Assembly (NCBI GenBank): GCA_030537335.1
Contig: JAUNNK010000001.1
Coordinates: 1-43,484 of the forward strand
Source of the DNA: Clostridia bacterium
Lineage (GTDB): Bacteria; Bacillota; Clostridia; Christensenellales; Aristaeellaceae
Reading direction: 5' to 3'
DNA: 43,484 nt
Shown: positions 32,865 through 41,090 of the stretch, piece after piece
How positions within the stretch are numbered: position 1 is the first letter of the stretch
Layout: each line of letters starts with the position of its first letter
Position numbers and translations under genes: made by a program
Notes under the pieces: model-generated
Database searches by the model: none
The model's input: the letters and a program-made list of their open reading frames with translations, nothing else
Told to the model about the DNA's origin: nothing

Positions 32865-34355
32865 ATGACGCCGCTTTTGAAAATGGAGGGGATCTACAAG
32901 GAATTCCCCGGCGTAGTGGCTGTGGATCATGTGGATCTGGAGCTGGGGCATGCCGAGGTGCTGGCGCTGATCGGCGAAAACGGCGCGGGCAAGTCCACCA
33001 TGATGAAGATCCTCGGCGGCGCCTACGTTCCGGAGGTCGGAAGGATTCTGATCGACGGAAAGGAGACTGACGTCTCCTCGCCGCAGAAGGCGCTGGACAG
33101 CGGCATCTCCGTGATCTATCAGGAGCTCAACTATCTGAATTACATGTCCATCGCGGAAAACCTGTTTCTGGGCCGCCTGCCCGTGAAGGGCGGCAAGGGG
33201 AACCGCGTGGATCACAAGAAGCTGCGCGAGGAGAGCATGCGCATCCAGAAGATCATCGGCCTGGACGCCTGGGATCCGATGACCACGCTGGAGGAGCTCT
33301 CCGTGGGCGAAAAGCAGCTGGTCGAGATCGGCAAGGCCTACGCACGCAACGTGCGCGTGCTGGTGATGGACGAGCCCACCTCGGCGCTGAACGACAAGGA
33401 GACTGAGCGGCTGTTCGATCTGATCCGCATGGTGAAAGCGGACGGCATCTCCGTGATCTACATCTCGCACAAGCTGGATGAGATCATGACGGTGAGCGAT
33501 CGGGTGCAGGTCATGCGGGACGGCAAGTCCGTGGGCGTGCGCAAAACCTGCGAGATCACCAAGGACGACATGGTGACGATGATGGTCGGTCGCCAGATCA
33601 GCGACATGTATCCCATCACGCCCCTGGAGCCCGGCGCGCCGGTGCTCGAGGTCAAGGGCCTGTGCTCCGGCTTCGTGCGCGACGTCAACTTCACGCTGCA
33701 CGCGGGCGAGGTGCTGGGCCTGTACGGCCTGATGGGCGCGGGCTGCGAGGAGATACTGCAGTGCATCTTCGGTGCGAAGCCCATTGAGTCCGGCGAGATC
33801 CTCGTTGAGGGTGAAAAGAAGGAGATCCGCAATCCGCGCGCCGCCGTCGCTGCGGGCATGGCCTACGTGCCCAGCGAGCGCAAGACCGAGGGCCTCGTGC
33901 TCCCCCAGAGCGTGCGCGAGAACATCACCCTGTCCGTCATCGACAGCTTCCAACGGCCCCTGCACCTGGACACCAAGGGCGAGGTGGAGCTCGCCGGACA
34001 GTGGGCCGGGCGACTGAACGTAAAGACCCCCAGCCTGGAGACGCCCGTCGAATCCCTGTCGGGCGGCAACCAGCAAAAGGTGATCCTGGCCAAGTGGATG
34101 ATGACCCATCCGAAGATTCTGCTCCTGAACGAGCCCACCAAGGGCATCGACGTTGGCGCGAAGGTGGAGATCTACAAGCTGATCGAGCAGTTCTGCCGGG
34201 AGGGACTGGGCGTGATCCTGCTCTCCAGCGAGATGGCAGAGGTGATGTACACCACAAACCGCATCCTTGTGGTGCATGACGGCAGAATCACCGGCGAATA
34301 CAGCCGCGCGGAAGTGACACAGGACAAGATCATGCGCAGCGCGATAGGAGAATGA
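32865..34355 (+). CDS. Sugar ABC transporter ATPase (tandem NBD) with altered second domain
   Basis: This 496-residue ATPase has two CUT2-type nucleotide-binding domains. Domain 1 has Walker [10 protein letters not shown] (37-45), signature LSVGEKQ and Walker B VLVMDEPTSALN. Domain 2 is more degenerate than in the two other sugar ATPases here: the Walker A position reads GLMGAGCEE, and Walker B reads ILLLNEPTKG, with Asn in place of the conserved Asp, although LSGGNQQK is intact. ATP hydrolysis may thus rest on one composite site. It would power the permease encoded directly downstream, whose gene starts at or next to this stop codon. The site AAGGAGG is 7 bases upstream of the ATG. Confidence 0.9.
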   Translation: MTPLLKMEGIYKEFPGVVAVDHVDLELGHAEVLALIGENGAGKSTMMKILGGAYVPEVGRILIDGKETDVSSPQKALDSGISVIYQELNYLNYMSIAENLFLGRLPVKGGKGNRVDHKKLREESMRIQKIIGLDAWDPMTTLEELSVGEKQLVEIGKAYARNVRVLVMDEPTSALNDKETERLFDLIRMVKADGISVIYISHKLDEIMTVSDRVQVMRDGKSVGVRKTCEITKDDMVTMMVGRQISDMYPITPLEPGAPVLEVKGLCSGFVRDVNFTLHAGEVLGLYGLMGAGCEEILQCIFGAKPIESGEILVEGEKKEIRNPRAAVAAGMAYVPSERKTEGLVLPQSVRENITLSVIDSFQRPLHLDTKGEVELAGQWAGRLNVKTPSLETPVESLSGGNQQKVILAKWMMTHPKILLLNEPTKGIDVGAKVEIYKLIEQFCREGLGVILLSSEMAEVMYTTNRILVVHDGRITGEYSRAEVTQDKIMRSAIGE

Positions 34356-34357
34356 CT

Positions 34358-35338
34358 ATGAAAAAGCGGTTCAACTGGAAACACATCTACAAACAGTATG
34401 GCACCCAGATCACCATGGCGGCAGTGCTGATCGTGCTCTGCATCGCGCTGACCATCGCCTCGCCGTTCTTCATGAAGAAGTCGAACATCCTGAACATCTT
34501 CGTCTCCTTCTCCGTATCCGGCACCATGGCCGCAGGCCTGACCGTGGTCATGCTGATGGGCTGCATGGATCTGTCCCAGTACGCCGTGATGGCGCTGGTC
34601 GGCATGGTGGTGGCGCTCTCGCTGCAGGCTGGGCTGAACGCCTGGCTGGCGATCCTGCTGGGCGTCGTTCTTGGCACGGGCATCGGCGCCATCAACGCCT
34701 TCATCGTCACGAAAATGCACATCGTGCCGATGATCGCCACCATCTCCACCCAGCTGATGTGCCGCGCAGGCGCATATCTGGTGAACAACGGCCAGTACGT
34801 ACGCGTCACCGACAAGCTGTTTGACACCATCGGCTTCGGCCGCCTGTTCGGCGTCAACTATCTGGTCTACATCGTGCTGATCGTGTTCCTCATCATCGGC
34901 TATGTGCTGAAGAACACCACCTTCGGCCGCAAGGTCTACGCGGTGGGCGGCAATCCGGTCGCCAGCGAGCTGAGCGGCATCAACGTCAACCGTTTGAAAT
35001 TCATGGGCTTCATGATCAGCGGCGCGACCGCCGGTCTTGCAGCCACGCTGATCACCGCGCAGGTTGCCGCCGCAATGCCCACCGCAGGTACCGGCAGCGA
35101 AATGGACGGCATCGCGGCGGTCTTCCTGGGCGGTGTGGCCTTCGACGGCGGCAAGGGTCGCGTAGGCGGCACCCTGATCGGCGTGCTGCTGCTGACCGTG
35201 CTGGCCAACGGCATGACGCTTTTGAACATTCCTCCCTACTACCAGCAGTTTACCAAGGGCGCCGTGCTGCTGCTGTCGGTGTACATGGACGCCGTGCGCA
35301 CCAACCGCAACAAGTTCGCCCGCGCACACAAGAGCTGA
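34358..35338 (+). CDS. Sugar ABC transporter permease (RbsC type)
   Basis: This 326-residue membrane protein is a BPD_transp_2 sugar permease. It has a cationic N-terminus (MKKRFNWKH), about ten hydrophobic helices, the segment TVVMLMGCMDLSQYAVMA, in which the usual GGIDLS reads GCMDLS, and the loop GRKVYAVGGNPVASELSG near residues 190-206. It is the only permease in this operon, so the channel is a homodimer. The ATG at 34358 is preferred because AGGAG lies 7 bases before it; an ATG at 34352, overlapping the ATPase stop, is too close to that site. The esterase gene follows after 35 bases. Confidence 0.9.
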   Translation: MKKRFNWKHIYKQYGTQITMAAVLIVLCIALTIASPFFMKKSNILNIFVSFSVSGTMAAGLTVVMLMGCMDLSQYAVMALVGMVVALSLQAGLNAWLAILLGVVLGTGIGAINAFIVTKMHIVPMIATISTQLMCRAGAYLVNNGQYVRVTDKLFDTIGFGRLFGVNYLVYIVLIVFLIIGYVLKNTTFGRKVYAVGGNPVASELSGINVNRLKFMGFMISGATAGLAATLITAQVAAAMPTAGTGSEMDGIAAVFLGGVAFDGGKGRVGGTLIGVLLLTVLANGMTLLNIPPYYQQFTKGAVLLLSVYMDAVRTNRNKFARAHKS

Positions 35339-35373
35339 GCGACGGCATCCGATGAACGACAGGAGGCATAATC

Positions 35374-36330
35374 ATGCTGCACCAACGCATTGAACTCTCC
35401 GCCGCCGGCGGATATATGACGACCTACCTTCTGGAACCCTCCACGCAGATTCAGATCGGTAAAAGGCACCCGCTGGTTCTGGTGTGTCCCGGCGGCGCAT
35501 ACCTGCGCACCTCCGATCAGGAAGCGGAGCAGGTTGCCCTGCACTTCGCCACCCTGGGCTGCCACGCCGCGATTCTGCGCTACTCCTGCGGCGAAGCCAT
35601 CCTCGACGGCGTCGAAGCTGGCGGACTGCCGAATCCCCTCGTGGAAATTGCGCGCGCCATCGCGTTGTTGCGCGACCGCGCGGAGGAATGGCGCATCGAT
35701 CCCCACCGCATCATCGTAAACGGCTACTCCGCCGGAGGACATCTGTGTGCCCTGGCGTGCACCGCCTACGCAGAGCTGGCTGCCGCTATCGGCCGGAAGC
35801 CGGAGGATGTGCGCCCCGACGCGGCTGTGCTGGGCTATCCCTGCATCGATCTGGAGATGCGGATGCCCCTCGTTCCGCTGAACGGCTTCACCGTGGGAGA
35901 GATCGACCCCGCGAACCCCCGCGCCGCAGTACATCCGCTGTTCCTGCCCGCCTATCGCGAGGTAGACGGCGCGCCGCGCATGGACTTCCGTCAGGCGATG
36001 CTCAAGGTGTTCTTTGGCACAGCGGAGCCACCCGCCGAACAGCTGCGGGCGTACAGCCCGTACCTCGGCGTAAACGCCGATACCCCGCCCAGCTTCGTAT
36101 GGGCGACCGGCAACGACAACCTGGTTCCAGCGGTGAATTCCATCAAATATGTGCGGGCGCTGTGGGAGCACGGCGTGCCCTGCGAGTTCCACCTGTTCAG
36201 CGACGGACCCCACGGCCTCTCGCTGGCGGATGAGACCGTCGCCGACGGCCCCGAGGGCGTCAATCCCGAGGTCGCGGCCTGGTTCAGTCTCGCAAAGGCG
36301 TGGCTGAAGCACAGGGGCTTGCTCGATTGA
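35374..36330 (+). CDS. Alpha/beta-hydrolase, acetyl/feruloyl esterase-like
   Basis: This 318-residue protein is an alpha/beta-hydrolase of the esterase/lipase group that includes acetyl-xylan and feruloyl esterases. The oxyanion segment VCPGGAY is near residues 37-43; the nucleophile elbow is GYSAGG with Ser119; the Asp is probably Asp248 in GNDNLVP, and the His is His280 in GPHGLS. There is no signal peptide, so it would act in the cytoplasm on imported, acylated sugars. It follows the permease gene in the same operon, with AGGAGG before the ATG, and precedes the alpha-mannosidase gene, which suggests removal of acyl groups from mannose-containing oligosaccharides or glycosides. Confidence 0.83.
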   Translation: MLHQRIELSAAGGYMTTYLLEPSTQIQIGKRHPLVLVCPGGAYLRTSDQEAEQVALHFATLGCHAAILRYSCGEAILDGVEAGGLPNPLVEIARAIALLRDRAEEWRIDPHRIIVNGYSAGGHLCALACTAYAELAAAIGRKPEDVRPDAAVLGYPCIDLEMRMPLVPLNGFTVGEIDPANPRAAVHPLFLPAYREVDGAPRMDFRQAMLKVFFGTAEPPAEQLRAYSPYLGVNADTPPSFVWATGNDNLVPAVNSIKYVRALWEHGVPCEFHLFSDGPHGLSLADETVADGPEGVNPEVAAWFSLAKAWLKHRGLLD

Positions 36331-36402
36331 GCAGGCTCCCGCTGCTCCGCCGTCGGACTTGCCCGAATCGAACGTTTTCCTCTGGATTTCATCAACACAC
36401 CT

Positions 36403-36438
36403 GTCCGGATTTGTCCATGCAAATCCGGACTTTTCTCT
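36403..36438 (+). terminator. Intrinsic terminator after the esterase gene
   Basis: GTCCGGATTTG (36403-36413) pairs perfectly with CAAATCCGGAC (36420-36430) around a 6-base loop, followed by TTTTCTCTT. It closes the importer-esterase operon ahead of the separate mannosidase promoter. Confidence 0.88.
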
Positions 36439-36486
36439 TACCACCCGGCATCGATAACGCCGCAGGGGCATACTTCGCGATTCATC

Positions 36487-36515
36487 TTGCACCGTGCATC
36501 AAGCCGTGGTAAAAT
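36487..36515 (+). promoter_or_regulatory. Promoter of the alpha-mannosidase gene
   Basis: TTGCAC at 36487-36492 and TAAAAT at 36510-36515 are 17 bases apart. The start of transcription would be near 36522, leaving a leader of only about 20 bases. No operator-like dyad is obvious beside it. Confidence 0.68.
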
Positions 36516-36541
36516 TTAAGAAAACGCACTGGGAGATGGAT

Positions 36542-39500
36542 ATGATGCGTCCGGAATGGGAAGGCCGACTGAACAACTGGCTTGCAACCCTGGAGAAGGA
36601 ATTCTATGAGCCGCTGGGCGAGATCCAGCTGGAGGGCTTCTGCACCTATGACCTGCTCGACCCCGCCGAGGCGGAGCGGCAGGGCTTCGCGCCCATGCCC
36701 GTGGGGACGGCCTGGGGCCGCACCTGGGAGTACTGCTGGCTGCGGGGCGATATTGTGCTGGACGAGCGCGCACGCGGGCAGAAAATCGTGATGGATCTGC
36801 GCGCCGGCGGCGAGGCCACGCTGTTTGTGGACGGCGAGGTCTTCGGAACCCGCCGCGCGGAGTGGGTGCACGTGCCCCACCACTACATCTGCGATCAACT
36901 CCTGACCGGCGACGGCCAGCCGGGCCAGCGCTTCCACCTGCTGATGGAGGCCTACGCGGGCCACGACTACCCGGAGCGCAGCTTCAATACCTGCGCCACC
37001 GGCCCGGTGCGCGACGGCGACTATGAGCCTCGGGACGAGCAGGAGCTTCGCCAGGTCATTGGCAGGAGCAGCTGGGGAATCTGGCACGAGGAGGCCTATC
37101 AGCTGTGGCTGGACGTGACCACCCTGCGCGACCTGCTGTCCGTGACGGACGAGACATCCCTGCGCGCCGCACGCATCGAGGAGGCGCTGGAGGCGTTCAC
37201 GCTGGCGGTGGACTTCGAACAGCCTCGGGAGGGTCGCCTGCGCGACTACGTTCGCGCCCGGGAGCTGCTCCGGCCCGCGCTGGAGGCCCGCAACGGCAGC
37301 ACCATGCCACGCTTCGCAGCCATCGGCAACGCCCACATCGACGTGTGCTGGCTGTGGCCCTATCGGGAGACCCAGCGCAAGGTGGCCCGCACTTTCGCCC
37401 AGCAGGTGCGCCTGATGGAGCTCTACCCCGACTACAGGTTCATCCAGAGCCAGCCGCAGACCTACCTCATCTGCAAGCAGCTCTATCCCAGGCTCTACGA
37501 GCGGGTGAAGGAGAAGATTCGAGCCGGACAGTGGATCGCCGACGGCAGCATGTGGGTCGAGCCGGACACCAACATGACCTCCGGCGAGAGCCTGATCCGG
37601 CAGATTCTCCACGGCAAGCGCTTCTATAAGGAGGAATTCGGCGTGAACTGCCGCCTGCTGTGGCTACCGGACAGCTTCGGCTACAGCGCCGCGCTGCCGC
37701 AGATTCTCAGGGGCTGCGGCGTGGAGTATCTGACCACCCAGAAGATCTTCTGGACCTACAACGGCGCCGACCGCTTCCCCTATCACTACTTCACCTGGCA
37801 GGGCATGGATGGCAGCGAGGTCACCACCTTCCTGCACATGGACTACACCTCCCGAACGGACGTGGCCACCGTCGTCGGGCGCTGGCGCGACCGTGTGCAG
37901 AAGCGCGATCTGAGCCGCTTCCTGCTGCCCTTCGGCTACGGCGACGGCGGCGGCGGCCCCTGCCGCGACCACATCGAATACGTTCTGCGCGAGAAGAATC
38001 TGGAGGGCGCTCCACGTGTGGCGTTTGAAGCGCCCCAGGCGTTCTTCGAGGACTGCGCCCAGGACGGCGCGCCCGCCAACCGCTACGTGGGCGAGCTGTA
38101 CTTCCAGTGCCATCGCGGCACCTACACCAGCCAGGCCGCCATCAAGCGCGGCAACCGCAAGAGCGAGCTGGCGCTGCGCGAGGCGGAAATGTGGTCGGTG
38201 GCGGCGCAGGATCGCGTCGCCTATCCCGCTGAAGCGCTGGAGCGCTGTTGGAAGGGTGTGCTGCTCAATCAGTTCCACGACATCCTGCCGGGCAGCAGCA
38301 TCGCCCGGGTCTACGAGGAAGCCAATCGCCTGTACGATCAGATCCTGTCCGACGCGGCACAAATCACGGACAGTGCCTGCCGCAGCCTCACCTCCGGCGC
38401 TGGCAAGACCTGGTTCAACAGCCTGTCCTGGCCCCGCACGGCGCTGGTTCGCACGGAGCGTGGCTACGGTCGCGTGACCATTCCGCCCTGCGGCTGGAGC
38501 TCCAGGGTGGACGAAAGTCTGCCGGAGATACCCGTGACCGCCGCGCTGGATGGCAATGAAGCCGTGCTGTGCAACGGACTGCTAACCCTGCGCATCAACG
38601 CTCGGGGCGAGATCACCGAATGTCGGGACGCGCAGGGGCACAGCCGCATTAACGGCAGGGCAAACGTACTGAAGCTGTACAAGGATGTGCCGCGCCTGTT
38701 CGACGCCTGGGACATCGACAGCAACTACCTTCGCAGCCCGATCATGCTGGAGGACGAGGGCATCATCTCGCTGGTCGAGGTTACGCCCTGGCGGGCCGTC
38801 GTGGAGGTGAAGCGCCGGGTGGATACCTCCGACTGGACGCAGCGCATCTCTCTTGAGGCCGACAGCATGCGCATCGACTTCGAGACGCAGGTGGACTGGC
38901 ACGAGCGCCACCGTCTGCTGAAGGTGGCCTTTCCCACCGGCATCCACGCCGACGAGGCGCTCAACGAGATTCAGTTCGGCTACGTCAAGCGCCCCACCCA
39001 CCGCAGCCGTCCCTACGACGCCGACCGTTTCGAGGTGTGCAACCATCGCTACACCGCGCTGTGCGACGAAAATCGCGGCGCAGCGGTGCTCAACGACTGC
39101 AAGTACGGCGTGAGCATGCTGGGTGACGAGATCGCTCTCACGCTGCTGCGCGCGTCCACCAGTCCCGACCTGCACGCCGATCAGGGAGAACACCGCTTCA
39201 CTTACAGCTACTATCTGTGGGACGGCCCCTTCGCTCAGTGCGATGTGGTGCGCGCGGGCTACGAGCTGAACGTTCCCGTGACCGTCGCGGATGGCGCGGC
39301 GGAGGACTTCTCCCTGCTGTCCGTGGACGCGCCCAATGTGATCGTCGAGACCGTGAAGGCCGCCGAGGACGGCAGCGGCGACATCATTATACGCATGTAT
39401 GAAAGCAAGCACGCCAGCTGCGACGCAGTTCTGGCGCTGAACCTGCCCGCCGCTTCGGTGCAGCTCTGCGACATGCTGGAGAACCTCCGCGAGGAGCTAC

Positions 39501-39574
39501 CGGTCGAGGATGGCCGCATAAGGCTGTCCTTCCGGCCCTTCGAGGTCAAGACCCTGCGCCTGCGACGCGCATGA
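36542..39574 (+). CDS. GH38 alpha-mannosidase
   Basis: This 1010-residue protein is a glycoside hydrolase family 38 alpha-mannosidase. An N-terminal beta-rich domain with a Trp-rich stretch (WGRTWEYCWLRGDI) precedes the catalytic domain, which begins near residue 260 with the zinc-binding HIDVCWLWP (His265, Asp267) and has the nucleophile Asp377 in LWLPDSFGYS. The middle domain and C-terminal beta-sandwich (YVKRPTHRSRP...) follow. There is no signal peptide, so it should act in the cytoplasm on imported mannosides, with retention of configuration. The N-terminus MMRPEWEGRLNNW matches relatives; ATG at 36542 has GGGAG 6 bases upstream, though 36536 and 36545 are also possible. It has its own promoter, after the importer-esterase terminator. 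Confidence 0.9.
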   Translation: MMRPEWEGRLNNWLATLEKEFYEPLGEIQLEGFCTYDLLDPAEAERQGFAPMPVGTAWGRTWEYCWLRGDIVLDERARGQKIVMDLRAGGEATLFVDGEVFGTRRAEWVHVPHHYICDQLLTGDGQPGQRFHLLMEAYAGHDYPERSFNTCATGPVRDGDYEPRDEQELRQVIGRSSWGIWHEEAYQLWLDVTTLRDLLSVTDETSLRAARIEEALEAFTLAVDFEQPREGRLRDYVRARELLRPALEARNGSTMPRFAAIGNAHIDVCWLWPYRETQRKVARTFAQQVRLMELYPDYRFIQSQPQTYLICKQLYPRLYERVKEKIRAGQWIADGSMWVEPDTNMTSGESLIRQILHGKRFYKEEFGVNCRLLWLPDSFGYSAALPQILRGCGVEYLTTQKIFWTYNGADRFPYHYFTWQGMDGSEVTTFLHMDYTSRTDVATVVGRWRDRVQKRDLSRFLLPFGYGDGGGGPCRDHIEYVLREKNLEGAPRVAFEAPQAFFEDCAQDGAPANRYVGELYFQCHRGTYTSQAAIKRGNRKSELALREAEMWSVAAQDRVAYPAEALERCWKGVLLNQFHDILPGSSIARVYEEANRLYDQILSDAAQITDSACRSLTSGAGKTWFNSLSWPRTALVRTERGYGRVTIPPCGWSSRVDESLPEIPVTAALDGNEAVLCNGLLTLRINARGEITECRDAQGHSRINGRANVLKLYKDVPRLFDAWDIDSNYLRSPIMLEDEGIISLVEVTPWRAVVEVKRRVDTSDWTQRISLEADSMRIDFETQVDWHERHRLLKVAFPTGIHADEALNEIQFGYVKRPTHRSRPYDADRFEVCNHRYTALCDENRGAAVLNDCKYGVSMLGDEIALTLLRASTSPDLHADQGEHRFTYSYYLWDGPFAQCDVVRAGYELNVPVTVADGAAEDFSLLSVDAPNVIVETVKAAEDGSGDIIIRMYESKHASCDAVLALNLPAASVQLCDMLENLREELPVEDGRIRLSFRPFEVKTLRLRRA

Positions 39575-39585
39575 TATGATAAACA

Positions 39586-39636
39586 CCCCGCTGCCATCTC
39601 CCGGACATTGTACGCGCCGGGAAAGTGGCAGCGGGG
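39586..39636. terminator. Bidirectional terminator between convergent genes
   Basis: CCCCGCTGCCA (39586-39596) pairs perfectly with TGGCAGCGGGG (39626-39636), with an inner CCCGG/CCGGG stem. It lies between the mannosidase and the convergent SPFH gene and can serve both. Confidence 0.75.
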
Positions 39637-39685
39637 CGTCTGTTTCATGCGGATGGAAGCGCTGCGCAGCCATCCGTCAATGGAC

Positions 39686-41074
39686 TCAGGTCAGGTCGTT
39701 TTCGTCAAACAGGTCGCCGCACTCGGGGCAGAACTTCGGCGGATGTGCGGGATCGGCGGGCTGCCAGCCGCACTTGTCGCAGCGGTAGAGGGGCGCGCCC
39801 GCAGGCTTCCTTGCGCCGCATTCCGCGCAGAACTTGCCCTTGTTCACTGCGCCGCAGGTGCAGGTCCAGCCCTCGTCGGAGGGCTTCTTCGCACCGCACT
39901 CGGGGCAAAATTTGCCGGAGACCGTCGCGCCGCAGGAACACTTCCAGCTCGCCTGGGATTCCGGCTTCTTTGCGCCGCACTCGGGGCAGAACTTGCCGGT
40001 CGCCATCGCGCCGCAGGCGCACTTCCAGCCCGGTGCCGGCTGCTGGGCCGGCGCGCTCTGCTGCTGCGCGCCCATCTGGAACAGCTGCGCCGCGTTCATG
40101 CCGCCGCCCTGGGCCATGTTCATGCCCATGAAGCCAGTGAAGGCCCCGCCCGCGTTCTTCGCCGCGTCCTGCATAGCCTGGGCCTGTGCGCCAACCAGGT
40201 GCGCCGCCGCCATGTTGGGGTTGCGGAAGGTCGCGTTGCGCTGCAGCTCCTTAATCATGGCCTCATCCTCCTCGGAGGCCTTGACGGAGTTCACGCCGAA
40301 GGACACGATCTCCACGCCGCGCAGGTTCGCCCACTTCTCGGAGAGCACCTCGTTGAGCGCGTCGGCGATCTCCATGGTGTGTCCGGGCAGGCTGCTGTAG
40401 CGGATGCCCATGTCGGAGATCTTCGCAAAGGCAGGCTGCAATGCGGTCAGCAGCTCGCTCTTGAGTTGGCTGTCGATGCGGTCGCGGGTGTATTCGCCCT
40501 CCACGTTGCCGCAGACGTTTGCGTAGAACAGCATGGGGTTCACGATGCGGTAGCTGTACTCGCCGAAGCAGCGAATGGAGATGTCCACATCCAGGCCGAT
40601 GTTCGCGTCCACCACGCGGAAGGGCACCGGGCTGGGCGTGCCATACTTGTTGCCCAGGATCTCCTTGGTGTTGAAGAAGTACACCCGCTGGTCCTTGCCC
40701 GCCTGGCCGCCGAAGGAGAAGCGGTCGAAGGTGGCCTTCAGGATCGACATGGCCTTCTCCCCGCTGAACGCGCCGTAGAACAGGCTGGGCTCGCCGTTCA
40801 GGTCAAACACATACTCGCCGGGCTCGGCGCAGAAGTCCACCACCTTGCCCTGGTCCACAATCATCATGCACTGGCCATCGGCCACCGCGATCACGGAACC
40901 GCTGGTGATGACGTTGTCGTCCTCGGTGCGGCTGCCGCCAAAGCGGCCCTTCGTCTTTTTCATTGCGCGCGCCGCGAGCACGCTCTCCGGCAGCGCGTCC
41001 ACATAGAAATATTCCTTCCACTGGCTGGCCATGGTGCCGCCAATGGCGTTCAGTCCCGCGCGAATCAGACCCAT
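39686..41074 (-). CDS. SPFH-domain protein with C-terminal zinc ribbons (YdjI-like)
   Basis: This 462-residue protein has an N-terminal SPFH/band-7 type domain (roughly residues 50-280, including GEYVFDLNGEPSLFYG and VPFRVVDANIGLDVDISIRCFGEYSYRI). An Ala/Gln/Met-rich linker follows, and then, from residue 350, three near-identical ribbons of about 26 residues, each CxC followed by FCPECGAKKP or a close variant, and a fourth CxxC...CxxC ribbon at the C-terminus. The pairing with a zinc-ribbon membrane protein recalls B. subtilis YdjI and YdjG, which help recruit a PspA-family protein to stressed membranes; no pspA gene is visible here. The CGGGAGGATT site precedes the ATG at 41074, 16 bases after the upstream gene. 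Confidence 0.85.
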   Translation of the reverse strand: MGLIRAGLNAIGGTMASQWKEYFYVDALPESVLAARAMKKTKGRFGGSRTEDDNVITSGSVIAVADGQCMMIVDQGKVVDFCAEPGEYVFDLNGEPSLFYGAFSGEKAMSILKATFDRFSFGGQAGKDQRVYFFNTKEILGNKYGTPSPVPFRVVDANIGLDVDISIRCFGEYSYRIVNPMLFYANVCGNVEGEYTRDRIDSQLKSELLTALQPAFAKISDMGIRYSSLPGHTMEIADALNEVLSEKWANLRGVEIVSFGVNSVKASEEDEAMIKELQRNATFRNPNMAAAHLVGAQAQAMQDAAKNAGGAFTGFMGMNMAQGGGMNAAQLFQMGAQQQSAPAQQPAPGWKCACGAMATGKFCPECGAKKPESQASWKCSCGATVSGKFCPECGAKKPSDEGWTCTCGAVNKGKFCAECGARKPAGAPLYRCDKCGWQPADPAHPPKFCPECGDLFDENDLT

Positions 41075-41090
41075 ATCTCAAATCCTCCCG

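Noticed and set aside
31548..34277. Long open frame on the minus strand opposite the binding protein and ATPase genes
   Set aside because: It is antisense to two clear genes and crosses their control region; the predicted protein looks like a frame shadow.
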